DNA of 55,202 nucleotides from Gammaproteobacteria bacterium. GTDB taxonomy: Bacteria; Pseudomonadota; Gammaproteobacteria; Xanthomonadales; Wenzhouxiangellaceae. The notes below the pieces were generated by a model, which saw only the letters and a list, made by a program, of their open reading frames with translations, ran no database searches and was not told where the DNA came from. Location: the NCBI GenBank assembly GCA_003560975.1, contig PWJA01000153.1, positions 1 to 55,202 on the forward strand, given 5' to 3'. Below are positions 42,884 to 52,683 of this stretch, in pieces. Position 1 is the first letter of the stretch; each line of letters opens with the position of its first letter. The translations under genes and the position numbers were made by a program.

Positions 42884-43390
42884 TCAGGCCTCCGGGCCTT
42901 GCTCTGGCGGCACGTATTCTCGCACCGTTTCAGGAAAATAGCTGACCGCCACAACCGCCAGGCGTTCGAACTCCGGCAGCAGACGAGACTCCTTCCACCA
43001 CGGATCCTCCGGGAAGGGAGTGAAGCGGGCGATGATGACCGCAACCAGGACAATCGCCACCCCGCGCAAGGCGCCAAACAGCGCCCCGACCAGGCGATCG
43101 GTTCCGCTCAAGCCGGTGCCCGCGACCAGCTTGCCGAGCAGGTAGTTGAGCAATCCACCAACGGTCAGGACCAGCAGGAACACGCCGACAAAAGCGATGA
43201 TCGTCCGGACCGAAGGCAACTCCACCCAGGGCTCCATGCGCGCGGCCAGCGGGTGGGTGGCCAGCAGCGCGGCGTAGACGGCCGCAATCCACACCAGCAA
43301 GGAGAATACTTCGCGGACAAAGCCTCGAAACAGGCTGACCAGCATCGAGACCGCGCAAATCCCCAGGATCGCCAGATCGGCTGCGTTCAC
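42884..43390 (-). CDS. cvpA: CvpA family membrane protein
   Basis: A 168-residue protein with four hydrophobic segments and the family opening ADLAILGICAVSMLVSLFRGFVREVFSLLVW. In E. coli CvpA is needed for colicin V export and contributes to envelope stress resistance; the mechanism is unknown. It starts at GTG 43390, 10 nt after the SPOR gene, and leads directly into purF. Confidence 0.93.
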   Translation of the reverse strand: MNAADLAILGICAVSMLVSLFRGFVREVFSLLVWIAAVYAALLATHPLAARMEPWVELPSVRTIIAFVGVFLLVLTVGGLLNYLLGKLVAGTGLSGTDRLVGALFGALRGVAIVLVAVIIARFTPFPEDPWWKESRLLPEFERLAVVAVSYFPETVREYVPPEQGPEA

Positions 43391-43400
43391 GATGAACGAC

Positions 43401-44336
43401 TCATGGATGGCTGACGATCAACCCTTCCAGTCCGGCCCGTTCCAGCACCTCGTTTTGCAGGGCGTCGGCTTCGGAACGACTGGCTACGACGCCGACCCGG
43501 ACTCGCCAGATCGAACGCGACCCGCTTTCATCCGGATGAATGAACGCCCGAAAACCCTGTTCGGTGAGCTGCTCGAGGAGACGATCGGCATTATCGCGCG
43601 AGGCAAACGAGCCGACCTGGACAGCCAGACCTGACTCTGCCTCGTCATTGGAAGCCACCCCGCCCGGCGTCTGACGCACGACCGGCTCCACGCCGCCGAC
43701 CGTTGCGGCAATCTGGGCGCGGGCCCGATCGGCCTGCGTGCGCGTCTCATACGGTCCGGTCGAGACCCGGTGCAGCCGGGTTTCACCGCGCACCAGAACA
43801 TCGACACCGGCCTCGTGACCGAGACGACCAAGCTGCTCCATCACCTGGTCGGCCGTTGCCGCCGAGCTGAAGCTGGCGACCTGGACCAGCCAGTCCCCCG
43901 TCGTCGAAGCCGGCGGCACCGGGTCAGCCCGCGGCGCCGGTGGCGTGTCGGCTGCTGTGTCCGCTTCGCGCTCCGGGATGTCCGGCGCGGCCGGTGCCGG
44001 AGAGTCCGGCAAGGGTTCCGGCTCTGGCTCCGGCTCAGCCACCGGCTCGCTGCGCTCTTCCTCCGGCTCCGGTTCAATCAGCGTGATTTCCGACTCGCGG
44101 GCCGCCGGCACGGCCGGCTCGGCCGGCGGCGACGTCGGCGGCTCCCGCGCCCGCTCGGGATCCAGCGGCAAACGTCGGACCTCGCGCCGGTCGGCCGGCG
44201 GCGGCGGCAGATCGATCGCGGAGTCACGCACGGTTTCGCGCGCAGCGTCGTTGTCGAACAGCATCGGAACGAAGATCACCGCCAGGGCGATCAATATGGC
44301 CGCACCGACAAGGCGTTGTTTCAAGAGTTTGTCCAT
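43401..44336 (-). CDS. Cell-division-type protein with two SPOR domains (DedD position)
   Basis: The 311-residue protein has a short cytoplasmic N-terminus, one membrane segment (LVGAAILIALAVIFVPMLF, residues 9-27) and a long Pro/Glu-rich linker. Two SPOR domains follow, GDWLVQVASFSSAATADQVM (147-220) and GLAVQVGSFASRDNADRLLEQL (237-309). SPOR domains bind denuded glycan at the septum. The gene occupies the place of dedD between folC and cvpA, but E. coli DedD has only one SPOR domain. It is separated from folC by 2 nt. Confidence 0.88.
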   Translation of the reverse strand: MDKLLKQRLVGAAILIALAVIFVPMLFDNDAARETVRDSAIDLPPPPADRREVRRLPLDPERAREPPTSPPAEPAVPAARESEITLIEPEPEEERSEPVAEPEPEPEPLPDSPAPAAPDIPEREADTAADTPPAPRADPVPPASTTGDWLVQVASFSSAATADQVMEQLGRLGHEAGVDVLVRGETRLHRVSTGPYETRTQADRARAQIAATVGGVEPVVRQTPGGVASNDEAESGLAVQVGSFASRDNADRLLEQLTEQGFRAFIHPDESGSRSIWRVRVGVVASRSEADALQNEVLERAGLEGLIVSHP

Positions 44337-44338
44337 AT

Positions 44339-45607
44339 CTACCGTCCGTCAGGCTGGTGCAGTTCGGGCCAGGCCGCCGCCACGGTCCGAAACGAACCGA
44401 ACACGACCACCCGATCCTCCGGGGCCGAATCCTGAAGCGCCAGTTTCAGCGCCACGGGCACCGATTCTACCGCCTCGACCCGGCCCGTGACAGGAATGTC
44501 TCGAAGACTCTGGGCCAGGGATTCACCGCTTCGGTCCCGATCACCACCCAGCGGCGCCACCAGCCAACGATCGAAGCAACGATCCAGCGCCCGACCAATC
44601 GCCCGAGCGTCTTTCCCGGCCAGAAGCCCGAACACCGCGGTGCTGCGCCCTACCGCCGGTCCGAGCCCCTGGGCCAGGGCCCGGGCGGCCGGCCCGTTGT
44701 GGGCGACGTCCAGCCAGACCTCGGGGTGGCTTGAAACCCGCTGGAGGCGTCCCGGCAAGGCGACATTCTCAAGCCCACGCGCGAAATGCTGCTCCTGCAG
44801 GCCGCAATCGTCCGGCAGTTGACGCAGCGCGGTAACCGCGCAGGCGGCGTTAGCCGCCTGCCAGGGCCCGGCCAGCGCCGGCCTGGGCAGCACGACCGAC
44901 CGGTCGGACCAGGTCACGCGCAACCTGGCGCCCGCTTCGGCGCGCCAGCGAAAATCCCGGCCGGCCAGGCACAGCCGGGCCCGGCTGGCCTGCAGAACCT
45001 CCAGCATGCCGCGCGGCAGACGGCGCTCGGCGACGATCAGCGGACGGCCCGCACGAGCAATCCCGGCTTTCTCACGGCCGATGGCCAGGCGCGTGGACCC
45101 CAACCAGTCCTGGTGATCCAGGCCGATGGAGGTGATCACGGCAACGTCGGCGTCGACCACGTTGACGGCATCCAGTCGTCCGCCCAGACCGACCTCGAGC
45201 AAGAGCAGATCCGGCTGCGCACGGGCGGCCAGGGCCAGCGCGGCCAGCGTCACGTGCTCGAAATACGTCAGGTCAACCTGACCGCGAGCGGCTTCGACTT
45301 CGTCCAGGGCCGCCACCAGTTCGGCAGCCCCGACCGGGTCGCCGTTGACGCGAATGCGCTCGCGGAAATCCAGCAAATGGGGCGAACTGTAGGCCACGGT
45401 AGCCAGGCCCGCCGCCCGGGCAATCGCCTCCATCATGGCAACCACCGATCCCTTGCCGTTGGTTCCGGCAACGGTAATGACCGGGCGGGCCGGCAGCCGG
45501 GGCAGGCGATCCAGCACGCTACGCACCCGGTCCAGGCCAAGCTCGATGCGCGCTTCCGGCGAGCGCTGTTCCAGCCGCCGCAGCCAACGGTGAAGAGAAG
45601 TGGCCAA
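44339..45607 (-). CDS. folC: Folylpolyglutamate synthase / dihydrofolate synthase
   Basis: The 422-residue Mur-ligase-fold enzyme makes dihydrofolate and adds glutamate tails to folates. Motifs are the P-loop VTVAGTNGKGSVVAMMEAIAR, SSPHLLDFRERIRVNG and LEVGLGGRLDAVNVVD. The start as read is TTG 45607 (MATSLHRWLRRLEQ) without a clear ribosome site, so the exact start is uncertain. It follows accD by 26 nt. Confidence 0.95.
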   Translation of the reverse strand: MATSLHRWLRRLEQRSPEARIELGLDRVRSVLDRLPRLPARPVITVAGTNGKGSVVAMMEAIARAAGLATVAYSSPHLLDFRERIRVNGDPVGAAELVAALDEVEAARGQVDLTYFEHVTLAALALAARAQPDLLLLEVGLGGRLDAVNVVDADVAVITSIGLDHQDWLGSTRLAIGREKAGIARAGRPLIVAERRLPRGMLEVLQASRARLCLAGRDFRWRAEAGARLRVTWSDRSVVLPRPALAGPWQAANAACAVTALRQLPDDCGLQEQHFARGLENVALPGRLQRVSSHPEVWLDVAHNGPAARALAQGLGPAVGRSTAVFGLLAGKDARAIGRALDRCFDRWLVAPLGGDRDRSGESLAQSLRDIPVTGRVEAVESVPVALKLALQDSAPEDRVVVFGSFRTVAAAWPELHQPDGR

Positions 45608-45633
45608 GATTCGGGATGCGCGGCGCTGGCGTA

Positions 45634-46566
45634 CTAGGGCGATGACTCGTCGGGGGTCGGTTCCGTTTCGGGCTCCGATTTCGGCAACACTTCGCCCTCG
45701 CGCACCGGAGGCGGACGACCGCCCAGCATCATGCGCAAAAGCCGGTGGATTCGCTGCCGAAGGTCTCTACGATCCACAATCTGGTCGATCGCGCCTTTCT
45801 GGAGGAGAAATTCAGCGCGCTGAAAACCCTCGGGCAAGGTTTCCCGAACGGTCTGCTCGATCACGCGCGGCCCGGCAAATCCGATCAGGGCATTCGGTTC
45901 GGCCAGGTTGACATCGCCGAGCATGCCCAGGCTCGCCGACACCCCGCCGGTGGTCGGATGGGTCAGGACCGAGACATAGGGCAGCCCCCGCTCGGCCATG
46001 CGCGCCAGACCGGCCGAAGTCTTGGCCATCTGCATGAGCGAAAAAAGCCCTTCCTGCATGCGGGCGCCGCCGGAGGCGGAAAAACAAACCAGCGGCAGAT
46101 CATGATCGAGGCAGGCCTGGACGCCGACCATGAAGCGTTCGCCGACGACCGAGCCCATGGACCCCCCCATGAAACGGAAGTCGAACGCGCAGGCGACAAG
46201 CTCCAGGTCCATCAGGCGGCCGCGCATCACCACCATCGCGTCCTTTTCTCCGGTTGCCTTCTGGCTGGCCACGAGCCGATCGCGGTATTTCTTGGTGTCC
46301 CGAAATTTGAGCACGTCGACGGGGACCAGGTCCTGGCCCAACTCCACCCCCGCTCCGTCATCAAGGAAACGGACCAGGCGCGCCCGGCCGGTCAGGCTCA
46401 TGTGGAAATTGCACTTGGGGCAAACCTGCTGGTTGCGCTCCAGTTCCGGCTGATACAGCACCGCGTCGCAGGACTTGCACTTGACCCACAGCCCATCCGG
46501 GACCTTGCGGCTGCTGCCGCCCTCGGTCCGGATCCGGCCCGGCATCAATTTTTGAAACCAGGTCAC
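45634..46566 (-). CDS. accD: Acetyl-CoA carboxylase carboxyltransferase subunit beta
   Basis: AccD and AccA transfer the carboxyl group from biotin to acetyl-CoA for fatty-acid synthesis. The 310-residue product has the N-terminal zinc ribbon [23 protein letters not shown] and the crotonase-fold core with [22 protein letters not shown] start at GTG 46566 ([11 protein letters not shown]), the usual beginning, with GAGG upstream and 1 nt after the trpA stop. The track start at 46608 would overlap trpA. Confidence 0.96.
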   Translation of the reverse strand: MTWFQKLMPGRIRTEGGSSRKVPDGLWVKCKSCDAVLYQPELERNQQVCPKCNFHMSLTGRARLVRFLDDGAGVELGQDLVPVDVLKFRDTKKYRDRLVASQKATGEKDAMVVMRGRLMDLELVACAFDFRFMGGSMGSVVGERFMVGVQACLDHDLPLVCFSASGGARMQEGLFSLMQMAKTSAGLARMAERGLPYVSVLTHPTTGGVSASLGMLGDVNLAEPNALIGFAGPRVIEQTVRETLPEGFQRAEFLLQKGAIDQIVDRRDLRQRIHRLLRMMLGGRPPPVREGEVLPKSEPETEPTPDESSP

Positions 46567-46567
46567 T

Positions 46568-47401
46568 TCAAGCCTCGACCGCAGCCGGCCCGGTCTCGGT
46601 CGCTGCATCCATCGCGCCGCGGACCCGGCCCAGGTACTCGCGGGTTACGGCCACCGCCTCCTCGACGTTCGCGCACCGGTCCAGGCGATCCACCAGCGCC
46701 GAGCCGATCACCACCGCGTCGGCAACCCTGGCCACGGCCGCTGCCTGCTCCGGTTCGCGAATGCCGAAGCCAACGGCCACCGGCAGCTCGGTCACCGCAC
46801 GTACGCGTTTCACGGCCGGGGCCAGGCTGCTCAGATCCAGGCTGGAGGAACCGGTTACCCCTTTGATCGAAACGTAGTACACGAAGCCTCCGGCCAGACC
46901 GGCCATGCGCTGCAGCCGGTGATCCGTTGTCGTCGGTGCGACCAGGAAAATCTGGTGCAGACCCCGCTGCTGCAGGGCGGCTTTCAGATCCTCGGCCTCG
47001 TCGGCGGGACAGTCCACCACCAGCAGCGCGTCGACGCCGGCTTCGGCCGATTCGGCGGCAAAGCGTTCGACGCCGCGGCGTTCGATGGGGTTGGTATAGC
47101 CCATCAGGATCAGCGGCGTGTCGGCGTCGCGTTCGCGGAAGCGGCGCACCATTTCCAGCACCCGGTCGAGATCGGTGCCGTGCTGAAGCGCCTGGGCGCA
47201 GGCGTTCTGGATGACCGGCCCATCGGCCATGACGTCGGAAAACGGCATGCCGAGTTCCACCAGATCCGCTCCCGCTTCGACGGCGCCGTGGAGTACGTCC
47301 ACGGTGACCTCCGGATGCGGATGGCCGGCCGTGATGTAGGGCACCAGCGCGGTTCTGCCGCGCCTGGCGAGCTGGCGAAAACGCTGATCGATTCGATTCA
47401 A
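46568..47401 (-). CDS. trpA: Tryptophan synthase alpha subunit
   Basis: TrpA splits indole-3-glycerol phosphate to indole and glyceraldehyde-3-phosphate. The 277-residue TIM barrel has the catalytic Glu segment [36 protein letters not shown] and [16 protein letters not shown]. It starts at TTG 47401, whose TGA overlaps the trpB stop (TTGA). Nothing visible shows attenuation. Confidence 0.96.
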   Translation of the reverse strand: MNRIDQRFRQLARRGRTALVPYITAGHPHPEVTVDVLHGAVEAGADLVELGMPFSDVMADGPVIQNACAQALQHGTDLDRVLEMVRRFRERDADTPLILMGYTNPIERRGVERFAAESAEAGVDALLVVDCPADEAEDLKAALQQRGLHQIFLVAPTTTDHRLQRMAGLAGGFVYYVSIKGVTGSSSLDLSSLAPAVKRVRAVTELPVAVGFGIREPEQAAAVARVADAVVIGSALVDRLDRCANVEEAVAVTREYLGRVRGAMDAATETGPAAVEA

Positions 47402-48618
47402 AACTGGATTCCTTCGATTTCGGCCACGGTGTTGATGTCCTTGTCGCCCCGGCCCGACAGGTTGATCAGCACGATCTCATCGGAGCGCCGCTGGGCGGCC
47501 AGCTGCATGCCATAGGCGACGGCGTGCGCGGTTTCCAGGGCCGGCATGATTCCCTCGCTGCGGGTCAGGGCATGGAACGCCTTCATGGCCTGCTCATCGT
47601 CGATGCCGACGTAGCGGGCGCGGCCGATGTCCTTGAGCCAGGCGTGTTCCGGGCCGACCCCGGGATAGTCCAACCCTGCCGAAACCGAATGGGTGTGGCG
47701 AATCTGACCGGCATCGTCGTCGAGCAAGTAGGTTCGACTGCCGTGCAGGACCCCGACCCGACCCGCACACAGGCTGGCGGCATGCTCGAGACCGGCCAGG
47801 CCTCGACCGGCCGCCTCGACGCCGTACATGGCGACCTGTTCATCGTCGATGAACGGATGAAACAGACCGATGGCGTTGGAGCCGCCGCCCACGCAGGCCA
47901 CCAGCGCATCCGGCAGGCGCCCGTATTCGGCCAGCGACTGGGCCCGCGCCTCGCGCCCCACGATCGCGTTGAAATCCCTGACCATCGCCGGATACGGGTG
48001 CGGACCGGCGACCGTGCCGAGGATGTAGAAGGTGTCATCGACGTTGGTGACCCAGTCGCGCATGGCCTCGTTCAAGGCGTCTTTCAACGTCCTCGAGCCG
48101 GCCTCGACGCTGACCACCTCGGCGCCGAGGAGCTTCATCCGAAAGACGTTGACGGCCTGCCGACGCACGTCTTCGGCACCCATGTAGACCACGCACTCCA
48201 TGCCAAGGCGCGCCGCGACGGTCGCCGATGCGACCCCGTGCTGCCCCGCCCCGGTCTCGGCAATGACGCGCTTTTTGCCCATGGCCCGGGCCAGCAGACC
48301 CTGGCCCACGGTGTTGTTGATCTTGTGCGCGCCGGTATGGTTGAGATCCTCGCGCTTGAACACGATGCGCGCACCGCCCATCTGACGGGTGAGATTCTCG
48401 GCAAAATACAGCGGTGAGGGTCGACCAACGAAATGGGCCAGGTCCCGATCCAGCTCGGCCAGGAAGTCGGCGTCCTTGAGGTAGTGCTTCCACGCCCGGT
48501 CCAGTTCCTCCAGCGCCGGCATCAGCGTTTCGGAGACGAATCGCCCGCCAAACGTTCCAAAGTGGCCGGACGCGTCCGGCACGGATTCCGAATGAGTTCG
48601 CTGCGCTGCTTCAAGCAT
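47398..48618 (-). CDS. trpB: Tryptophan synthase beta subunit
   Basis: TrpB joins indole and serine with pyridoxal phosphate. The 406-residue product has the PLP lysine in [42 protein letters not shown] and GGGSNAIG for phosphate binding. ATG 48618 lies 8 nt inside trpF. The track ORF runs upstream of it in another gene. Confidence 0.97.
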   Translation of the reverse strand: MLEAAQRTHSESVPDASGHFGTFGGRFVSETLMPALEELDRAWKHYLKDADFLAELDRDLAHFVGRPSPLYFAENLTRQMGGARIVFKREDLNHTGAHKINNTVGQGLLARAMGKKRVIAETGAGQHGVASATVAARLGMECVVYMGAEDVRRQAVNVFRMKLLGAEVVSVEAGSRTLKDALNEAMRDWVTNVDDTFYILGTVAGPHPYPAMVRDFNAIVGREARAQSLAEYGRLPDALVACVGGGSNAIGLFHPFIDDEQVAMYGVEAAGRGLAGLEHAASLCAGRVGVLHGSRTYLLDDDAGQIRHTHSVSAGLDYPGVGPEHAWLKDIGRARYVGIDDEQAMKAFHALTRSEGIMPALETAHAVAYGMQLAAQRRSDEIVLINLSGRGDKDINTVAEIEGIQF

Positions 48619-49243
48619 GTCGTACCGCCTCGATAAATTGCTGCATGAGTCTATGATCCTTGATTCCGGGACTTTTCTCCACCCCGCTGGAAACATCGAC
48701 CGCGTCCGGGGCCAGTTCGCGACACGCCACGGCGACGTTTTCGGGATGCAGACCGCCAGCCAGGATCCAGGGTCGCTGCAAGCGGGGAATCCTCGACCAG
48801 TCGAACGATTCACCCGAGCCCCCGAGCTTGCCGTTGCCGTGTGAATCCAGCAACAACGCGTCGGCACCCGCCCACTCGTCCCAGGCGGGCGGATCGGCCT
48901 GTCCCATGGCCAGGGCCTTGATCCAGGGCCGACCGAAACGGCTGCATTCAGCCGCGGACTCGCTGCCGTGGAACTGCAGCACATCCAGCGGCACGCGGGC
49001 CAGCGTCCGTTCGATGGTGGCCGGAGCTGCGTTCATGAACAGACCGACCCGGGTCACGAACGGCGGGAGGCTGCGAACGATGTCCCGAGCCTGGTCAGGA
49101 TCCACTCGCCGGGTGCTGCGTTCCACAAAAACCAGCCCGACCGCGTCGACGCCGAACGCGGCGGCGACCAGCGCATCTTCTGTCCGGGTGATCCCGCAGA
49201 TCTTGATCCTGGTCATTGGCTTTGCCGGTCGCTCCACTGTCAT
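48611..49243 (-). CDS. trpF: Phosphoribosylanthranilate isomerase
   Basis: TrpF isomerises phosphoribosylanthranilate in tryptophan synthesis. The 210-residue TIM barrel has the catalytic-Cys segment [35 protein letters not shown] and the late aspartate region LLLDSHG. ATG 49243 overlaps the truA stop as ATGA; ATG 49216 (MTRIKIC) is the alternative if the six extra residues are not made. It overlaps trpB by 8 nt. Confidence 0.95.
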   Translation of the reverse strand: MTVERPAKPMTRIKICGITRTEDALVAAAFGVDAVGLVFVERSTRRVDPDQARDIVRSLPPFVTRVGLFMNAAPATIERTLARVPLDVLQFHGSESAAECSRFGRPWIKALAMGQADPPAWDEWAGADALLLDSHGNGKLGGSGESFDWSRIPRLQRPWILAGGLHPENVAVACRELAPDAVDVSSGVEKSPGIKDHRLMQQFIEAVRHA

Positions 49244-50037
49244 CGTGATCCAGGCGTCGAGGCCGGAAACCCTACCGGCTCGCCGACCGGCAAGTCGGGG
49301 TGGTCGGGATAGCTCGGGGCGACGAAATACAACCCCTCGGCCGGCGCGGTCACCCCGGCAACCGTGCGATCGCGGACGGCCAGCAGTTCCGCAACCCACT
49401 CCGGGCGCTGCTGCCCTCGTCCGATCGCAATCAGCACGCCGGCAATGTTGCGCACCATATGGTAGACGAAGGCATTGGCCTCGATGTCGACAGACAGCTC
49501 ATGTCCCAGCCGCCGAACGCTTGCGGCATGAACCGTCCGAACGGGCGATCGGGCCTGGCAGCCGACGGCGCGGAAACTGGAAAAGTCATGCTCTCCAAGA
49601 AGAAACCGGGCCGCTTCGTCCATGGCCACCGCATCCAGCGGCTGGCGAACCCAGGCCACCCGGCCGCGCTCGACGGCCGGACGCACCCAGCGATTGAGAA
49701 TGCGGTAGTGGTACCGGCGCTTCCGAGCCGAAAAACGGGCGTGGAAATCTTCCGATACGGCACGCGCCCAGAGCACGGAAATGCCGGCCGGCAAATGCGT
49801 GTTGGCCCCCAGAACCCAGGCCCGTTCATCGCGCTCGGACCGGGTATCGAAATGAACCACCTGGCACCAGGCATGCACGCCCGTATCGGTGCGCCCGGCG
49901 CAGTGCACGGTCAGCGGATGATCGGCGACCCGCGCCAGGGCCGTTTCCACGCAGGCCTGCACCGTCGGCGATTGACGTTGCCGCTGCCAGCCGAAAAACC
50001 CGCTGCCGTCGTATTCGACTCCGGCAGCCAGGCGCAT
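49240..50037 (-). CDS. truA: tRNA pseudouridine(38-40) synthase
   Basis: TruA converts uridine 38-40 of the anticodon arm to pseudouridine. The 265-residue product has the catalytic aspartate in VHCAGRTDTGVHAWCQVVHF, plus VEYDGSGFFGWQRQ and AFVYHMVRNIAGVLIAIGRG. ATG 50037 is used; the track start at 50187 lies in fimV. It is 4 nt after fimV and couples to trpF. Confidence 0.96.
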   Translation of the reverse strand: MRLAAGVEYDGSGFFGWQRQRQSPTVQACVETALARVADHPLTVHCAGRTDTGVHAWCQVVHFDTRSERDERAWVLGANTHLPAGISVLWARAVSEDFHARFSARKRRYHYRILNRWVRPAVERGRVAWVRQPLDAVAMDEAARFLLGEHDFSSFRAVGCQARSPVRTVHAASVRRLGHELSVDIEANAFVYHMVRNIAGVLIAIGRGQQRPEWVAELLAVRDRTVAGVTAPAEGLYFVAPSYPDHPDLPVGEPVGFPASTPGSR

Positions 50038-50041
50038 GCGC

Positions 50042-52600
50042 TTATTTGAGCTCGTCCAACAGTCGGCGGGCCTGTTCCCGATGCGTTTCCGACCCGTCGG
50101 CCACGATTTCCTCGAGCAGGGCCCGGGCCGAATCCACGTCGTCCATGGACAAGTAGGCGCGGGCGAGATCCATCTTGACCTCGGCATCGTCGTCGCTCAA
50201 CGCCGCCCCGGCCCGGGGCTCCGCTTCGGGCTGGCTTTCCTCGGGCGCGGCATCGTCCTCACCGATCGTGAACCAATCGTCGACTTCGTCGCCGTCCTCC
50301 TCGCTTCCCGGATCGATTTCCGGATCGATTTCCGGATCCATTGGCCGGAACTCTTCGTCCCGCTCTGCGGCCGGCGTGTCGAAGGCGTCCTCCCGGCGCG
50401 GTTGCGCCTCGTCCGCGGGCGGCACCGATTCAGAAGCGCTGTCCGGGGCACTCGGGTCGATCTCCCATTCGATCCCCGGCTCGCCCGCGATTTCCTCGCC
50501 GGGCTCCTCGCGCGAGGAGAAGTCGAAGTCCAGGCTCAGCGGCTCGTCGGCATCCTCATCTTCTTCCGGCACGGACGTCCGGCCCGGTTCGGCAAACAGC
50601 GCGGTCGCCTCGTCTTCGGCCAGGGCCACGTGATCTCTTTCCACGCCGTCTCGCTCGCCTTCATCGAGCCGGTTGGACAGCCTGGCCAGGTCGGCGTCTT
50701 CCTCGGACTCGCGGGACTCCCGGGGCTGCTCCAGGCGCTCTTCATCGCCGAAGTCCGGTCCCGAGACTTCCTCGTCCGGCGCCGACTCGTCGTCGCTGTC
50801 GAGAATGTGGAACAAGGCCTCGGCATCTTCATCCGTCTCGTCCGGCTCCGGATCGTCCGGCCCGGACTGACCATGCTGGACCAGCGGATGGCCCGGGATG
50901 ACCTGGCGGGCGAGGTCGTTGGCCTCGACCCAGCGCGGATCGGACGGATCAACGACCTTGGCTTCAAAGTGCTCGAACGCGCTCGCAAACCCGTCTCGAT
51001 CATCCTGATCGGCGAGACGATACAGCGCGGCCAGTTGGGCGTCCAGGCCAACGGCGGCGACGGCCGCACCGGCCGGCTCGACCGGATCCGCAGCGGTCGA
51101 TTCCTCGGCAACAGGCTCATCGGCGGCGGATCGGCGCCGGCGCATGACCGCCGCCAGCACCAGGATCAGCAGCACGATCGCAACTGCGGCGGCAACCGCG
51201 GGCCACAACCAGACCGGCGAACCGGTCGCAGCCGGCGCGGGAGCCGGTTCCGGTGCTGCGCCAACCGGTGCCGGTTCGGTCGGGGCCGGCTCTTGTTCCT
51301 GCGCAGCCTGCGCCTGGCGCTCCAGCCTGGCCTCTCGCAGCTGCTGCTCCAGCAGCGCCAGGTCTTCCCGGGCCACCATCAAGCCGCCGGCATCGGCCGA
51401 ATCGATCGCCTGTCGGATCTGGTCGACATCGGCCGCCAGTTCTTCACTATCCAACCGTTCGGCCCGAATTTCCTGTTCCAGCACCTCGAGCCGTTCCTCC
51501 AGAAGCTCACGCTCCACGCCCAGGGCCTGGGTATCGACCGCGACGTCTTCGGCCGGCGGCGTCAACTCGAGTCGCGGAAGCGGGCTCACCAACTCGGCTT
51601 CAGGGCTCTGTTCGGCGGTCGGCTGGGTCTCCTCTGCCGACGCGGCCGCGGGGTCGGCTGGCGTCGGTTCCGGATCCGGATCCGGGGCAACAACCGGTTC
51701 CGGCTCGACGACGGGGGGAGCTTGTGGCGCCTCGGCAGCGGCCGGCACCGCGGCCGGGCGCGCGCGCAGCGCTTCCCAGGCTTGCGCCTGCTCGCGAATC
51801 CGCCGTTCGGCCTGGGCCGGCGCAATTGCCTGCACCTCGGACGCATCCGGCATGGTCAGGCGCGCACCGCGCCGCAGCCGATTGACGTTGTTGTTTATGA
51901 ACGCGTCGGGATTTCGATCCAGAATGGCCAGCATGACCTGATTCATGCTGAGACTGTCGTCGGGCCGCCAGGCGGTGGCAATCGACCACAGGGTCTGCCC
52001 CGACTCCACCGGGCCAATGGTTTGTCCCGCGCTGTCGGCCGGCGGGCTCGGCTCGGCCGCCGGCGCGGCTTCCCGCTGCGCGGGTGGGGGCGGCGCTGGC
52101 TCGGCTGGAGCCGCTTCGGCTTCCGGGGCAGGGGCCGGTTCGGCAGGAGTCGGCGGATCATCCCGGCGACGAATCGGCGGCGCAACCGGCACCGAGGGCG
52201 GATCGAGGAACAAGGTGTATTCCCGCAGCATCCGACCGCTCGCCCAGCGCGCGTTGACCAGGATCTGGACAAAGGGGTCGTTGACCGCACGTCCCGAGCG
52301 CAGGCGAATCACCGGGGGATCCACGCTTTGATCGAGTTCGACGGACAGGCCGAGGGCAAGCGCCTCGACCGGAACACCAAGGCGGGCATGGTCCTGCTCG
52401 CTGGCCACCTCGACGGTGAGCGATTCCAGCGCCGATTCGCTCGGCTGCAGCAGAGCGATGCGGACATCGAGCGGTTGTCCCAGATAGGACTGGATCCGAG
52501 CCTCTCCCAGCCCCAGCCCGCCATGGACAGGCGCCGCCAGGATGAGTCCAAGCAGCAAAGCACAGATCAACGCAACACGACTTGAGCCTTCGACACTCAT
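50042..52600 (-). CDS. fimV: FimV/HubP polar hub protein
   Basis: The 852-residue product has a signal peptide (ALICALLLGLILAAPVHGG), a FimV N-domain (IQSYLGQPLDVRIALLQPSES), a LysM-like peptidoglycan-binding region (about 195-250), a coiled coil (about 357-433), one membrane helix (464-486), an acidic cytoplasmic part and the C-terminal FimV/TPR motif KMDLARAYLSMDDVDSARALLEEI. The family organises the cell pole and type IV pilus twitching. It follows asd, the usual place. ATG 52600 was chosen over 52768. Confidence 0.94.
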   Translation of the reverse strand: MSVEGSSRVALICALLLGLILAAPVHGGLGLGEARIQSYLGQPLDVRIALLQPSESALESLTVEVASEQDHARLGVPVEALALGLSVELDQSVDPPVIRLRSGRAVNDPFVQILVNARWASGRMLREYTLFLDPPSVPVAPPIRRRDDPPTPAEPAPAPEAEAAPAEPAPPPPAQREAAPAAEPSPPADSAGQTIGPVESGQTLWSIATAWRPDDSLSMNQVMLAILDRNPDAFINNNVNRLRRGARLTMPDASEVQAIAPAQAERRIREQAQAWEALRARPAAVPAAAEAPQAPPVVEPEPVVAPDPDPEPTPADPAAASAEETQPTAEQSPEAELVSPLPRLELTPPAEDVAVDTQALGVERELLEERLEVLEQEIRAERLDSEELAADVDQIRQAIDSADAGGLMVAREDLALLEQQLREARLERQAQAAQEQEPAPTEPAPVGAAPEPAPAPAATGSPVWLWPAVAAAVAIVLLILVLAAVMRRRRSAADEPVAEESTAADPVEPAGAAVAAVGLDAQLAALYRLADQDDRDGFASAFEHFEAKVVDPSDPRWVEANDLARQVIPGHPLVQHGQSGPDDPEPDETDEDAEALFHILDSDDESAPDEEVSGPDFGDEERLEQPRESRESEEDADLARLSNRLDEGERDGVERDHVALAEDEATALFAEPGRTSVPEEDEDADEPLSLDFDFSSREEPGEEIAGEPGIEWEIDPSAPDSASESVPPADEAQPRREDAFDTPAAERDEEFRPMDPEIDPEIDPGSEEDGDEVDDWFTIGEDDAAPEESQPEAEPRAGAALSDDDAEVKMDLARAYLSMDDVDSARALLEEIVADGSETHREQARRLLDELK
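50310..50340. repeat. 12-bp tandem repeat inside fimV
   Basis: GGATCGATTTCC is present twice in tandem plus a partial third copy. On the coding strand it encodes PEIDPEID in the acidic cytoplasmic region. It is in frame, so changes in copy number would only lengthen or shorten the protein. Confidence 0.75.
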
Positions 52601-52646
52601 GAATCTGGCTCCCTCATAGACTCGATTCGGACAACATTTTCGACCG

Positions 52647-52655
52647 AGTATAGCA
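52647..52655 (-). promoter_or_regulatory. Extended -10 promoter of fimV
   Basis: TGCTATACT on the reverse strand matches the extended -10 form, 46 nt upstream of the fimV ATG in the asd-fimV gap. No clear -35 is present, as allowed for extended -10 promoters. Confidence 0.45.
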
Positions 52656-52683
52656 ACCTCCGCCGGCTCCAAGATAGCGCGAT

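Noticed and set aside
47398-49243. trp attenuator or TRAP-type leader
   Set aside because: trpF, trpB and trpA overlap their neighbours, leaving no room for a leader. No Trp-rich peptide is visible upstream.
50036-52585. 849-residue plus-strand ORF
   Set aside because: It mirrors fimV exactly on the other strand. The repetitive Arg/Gly-rich translation comes from fimV's acidic repeats read backwards.
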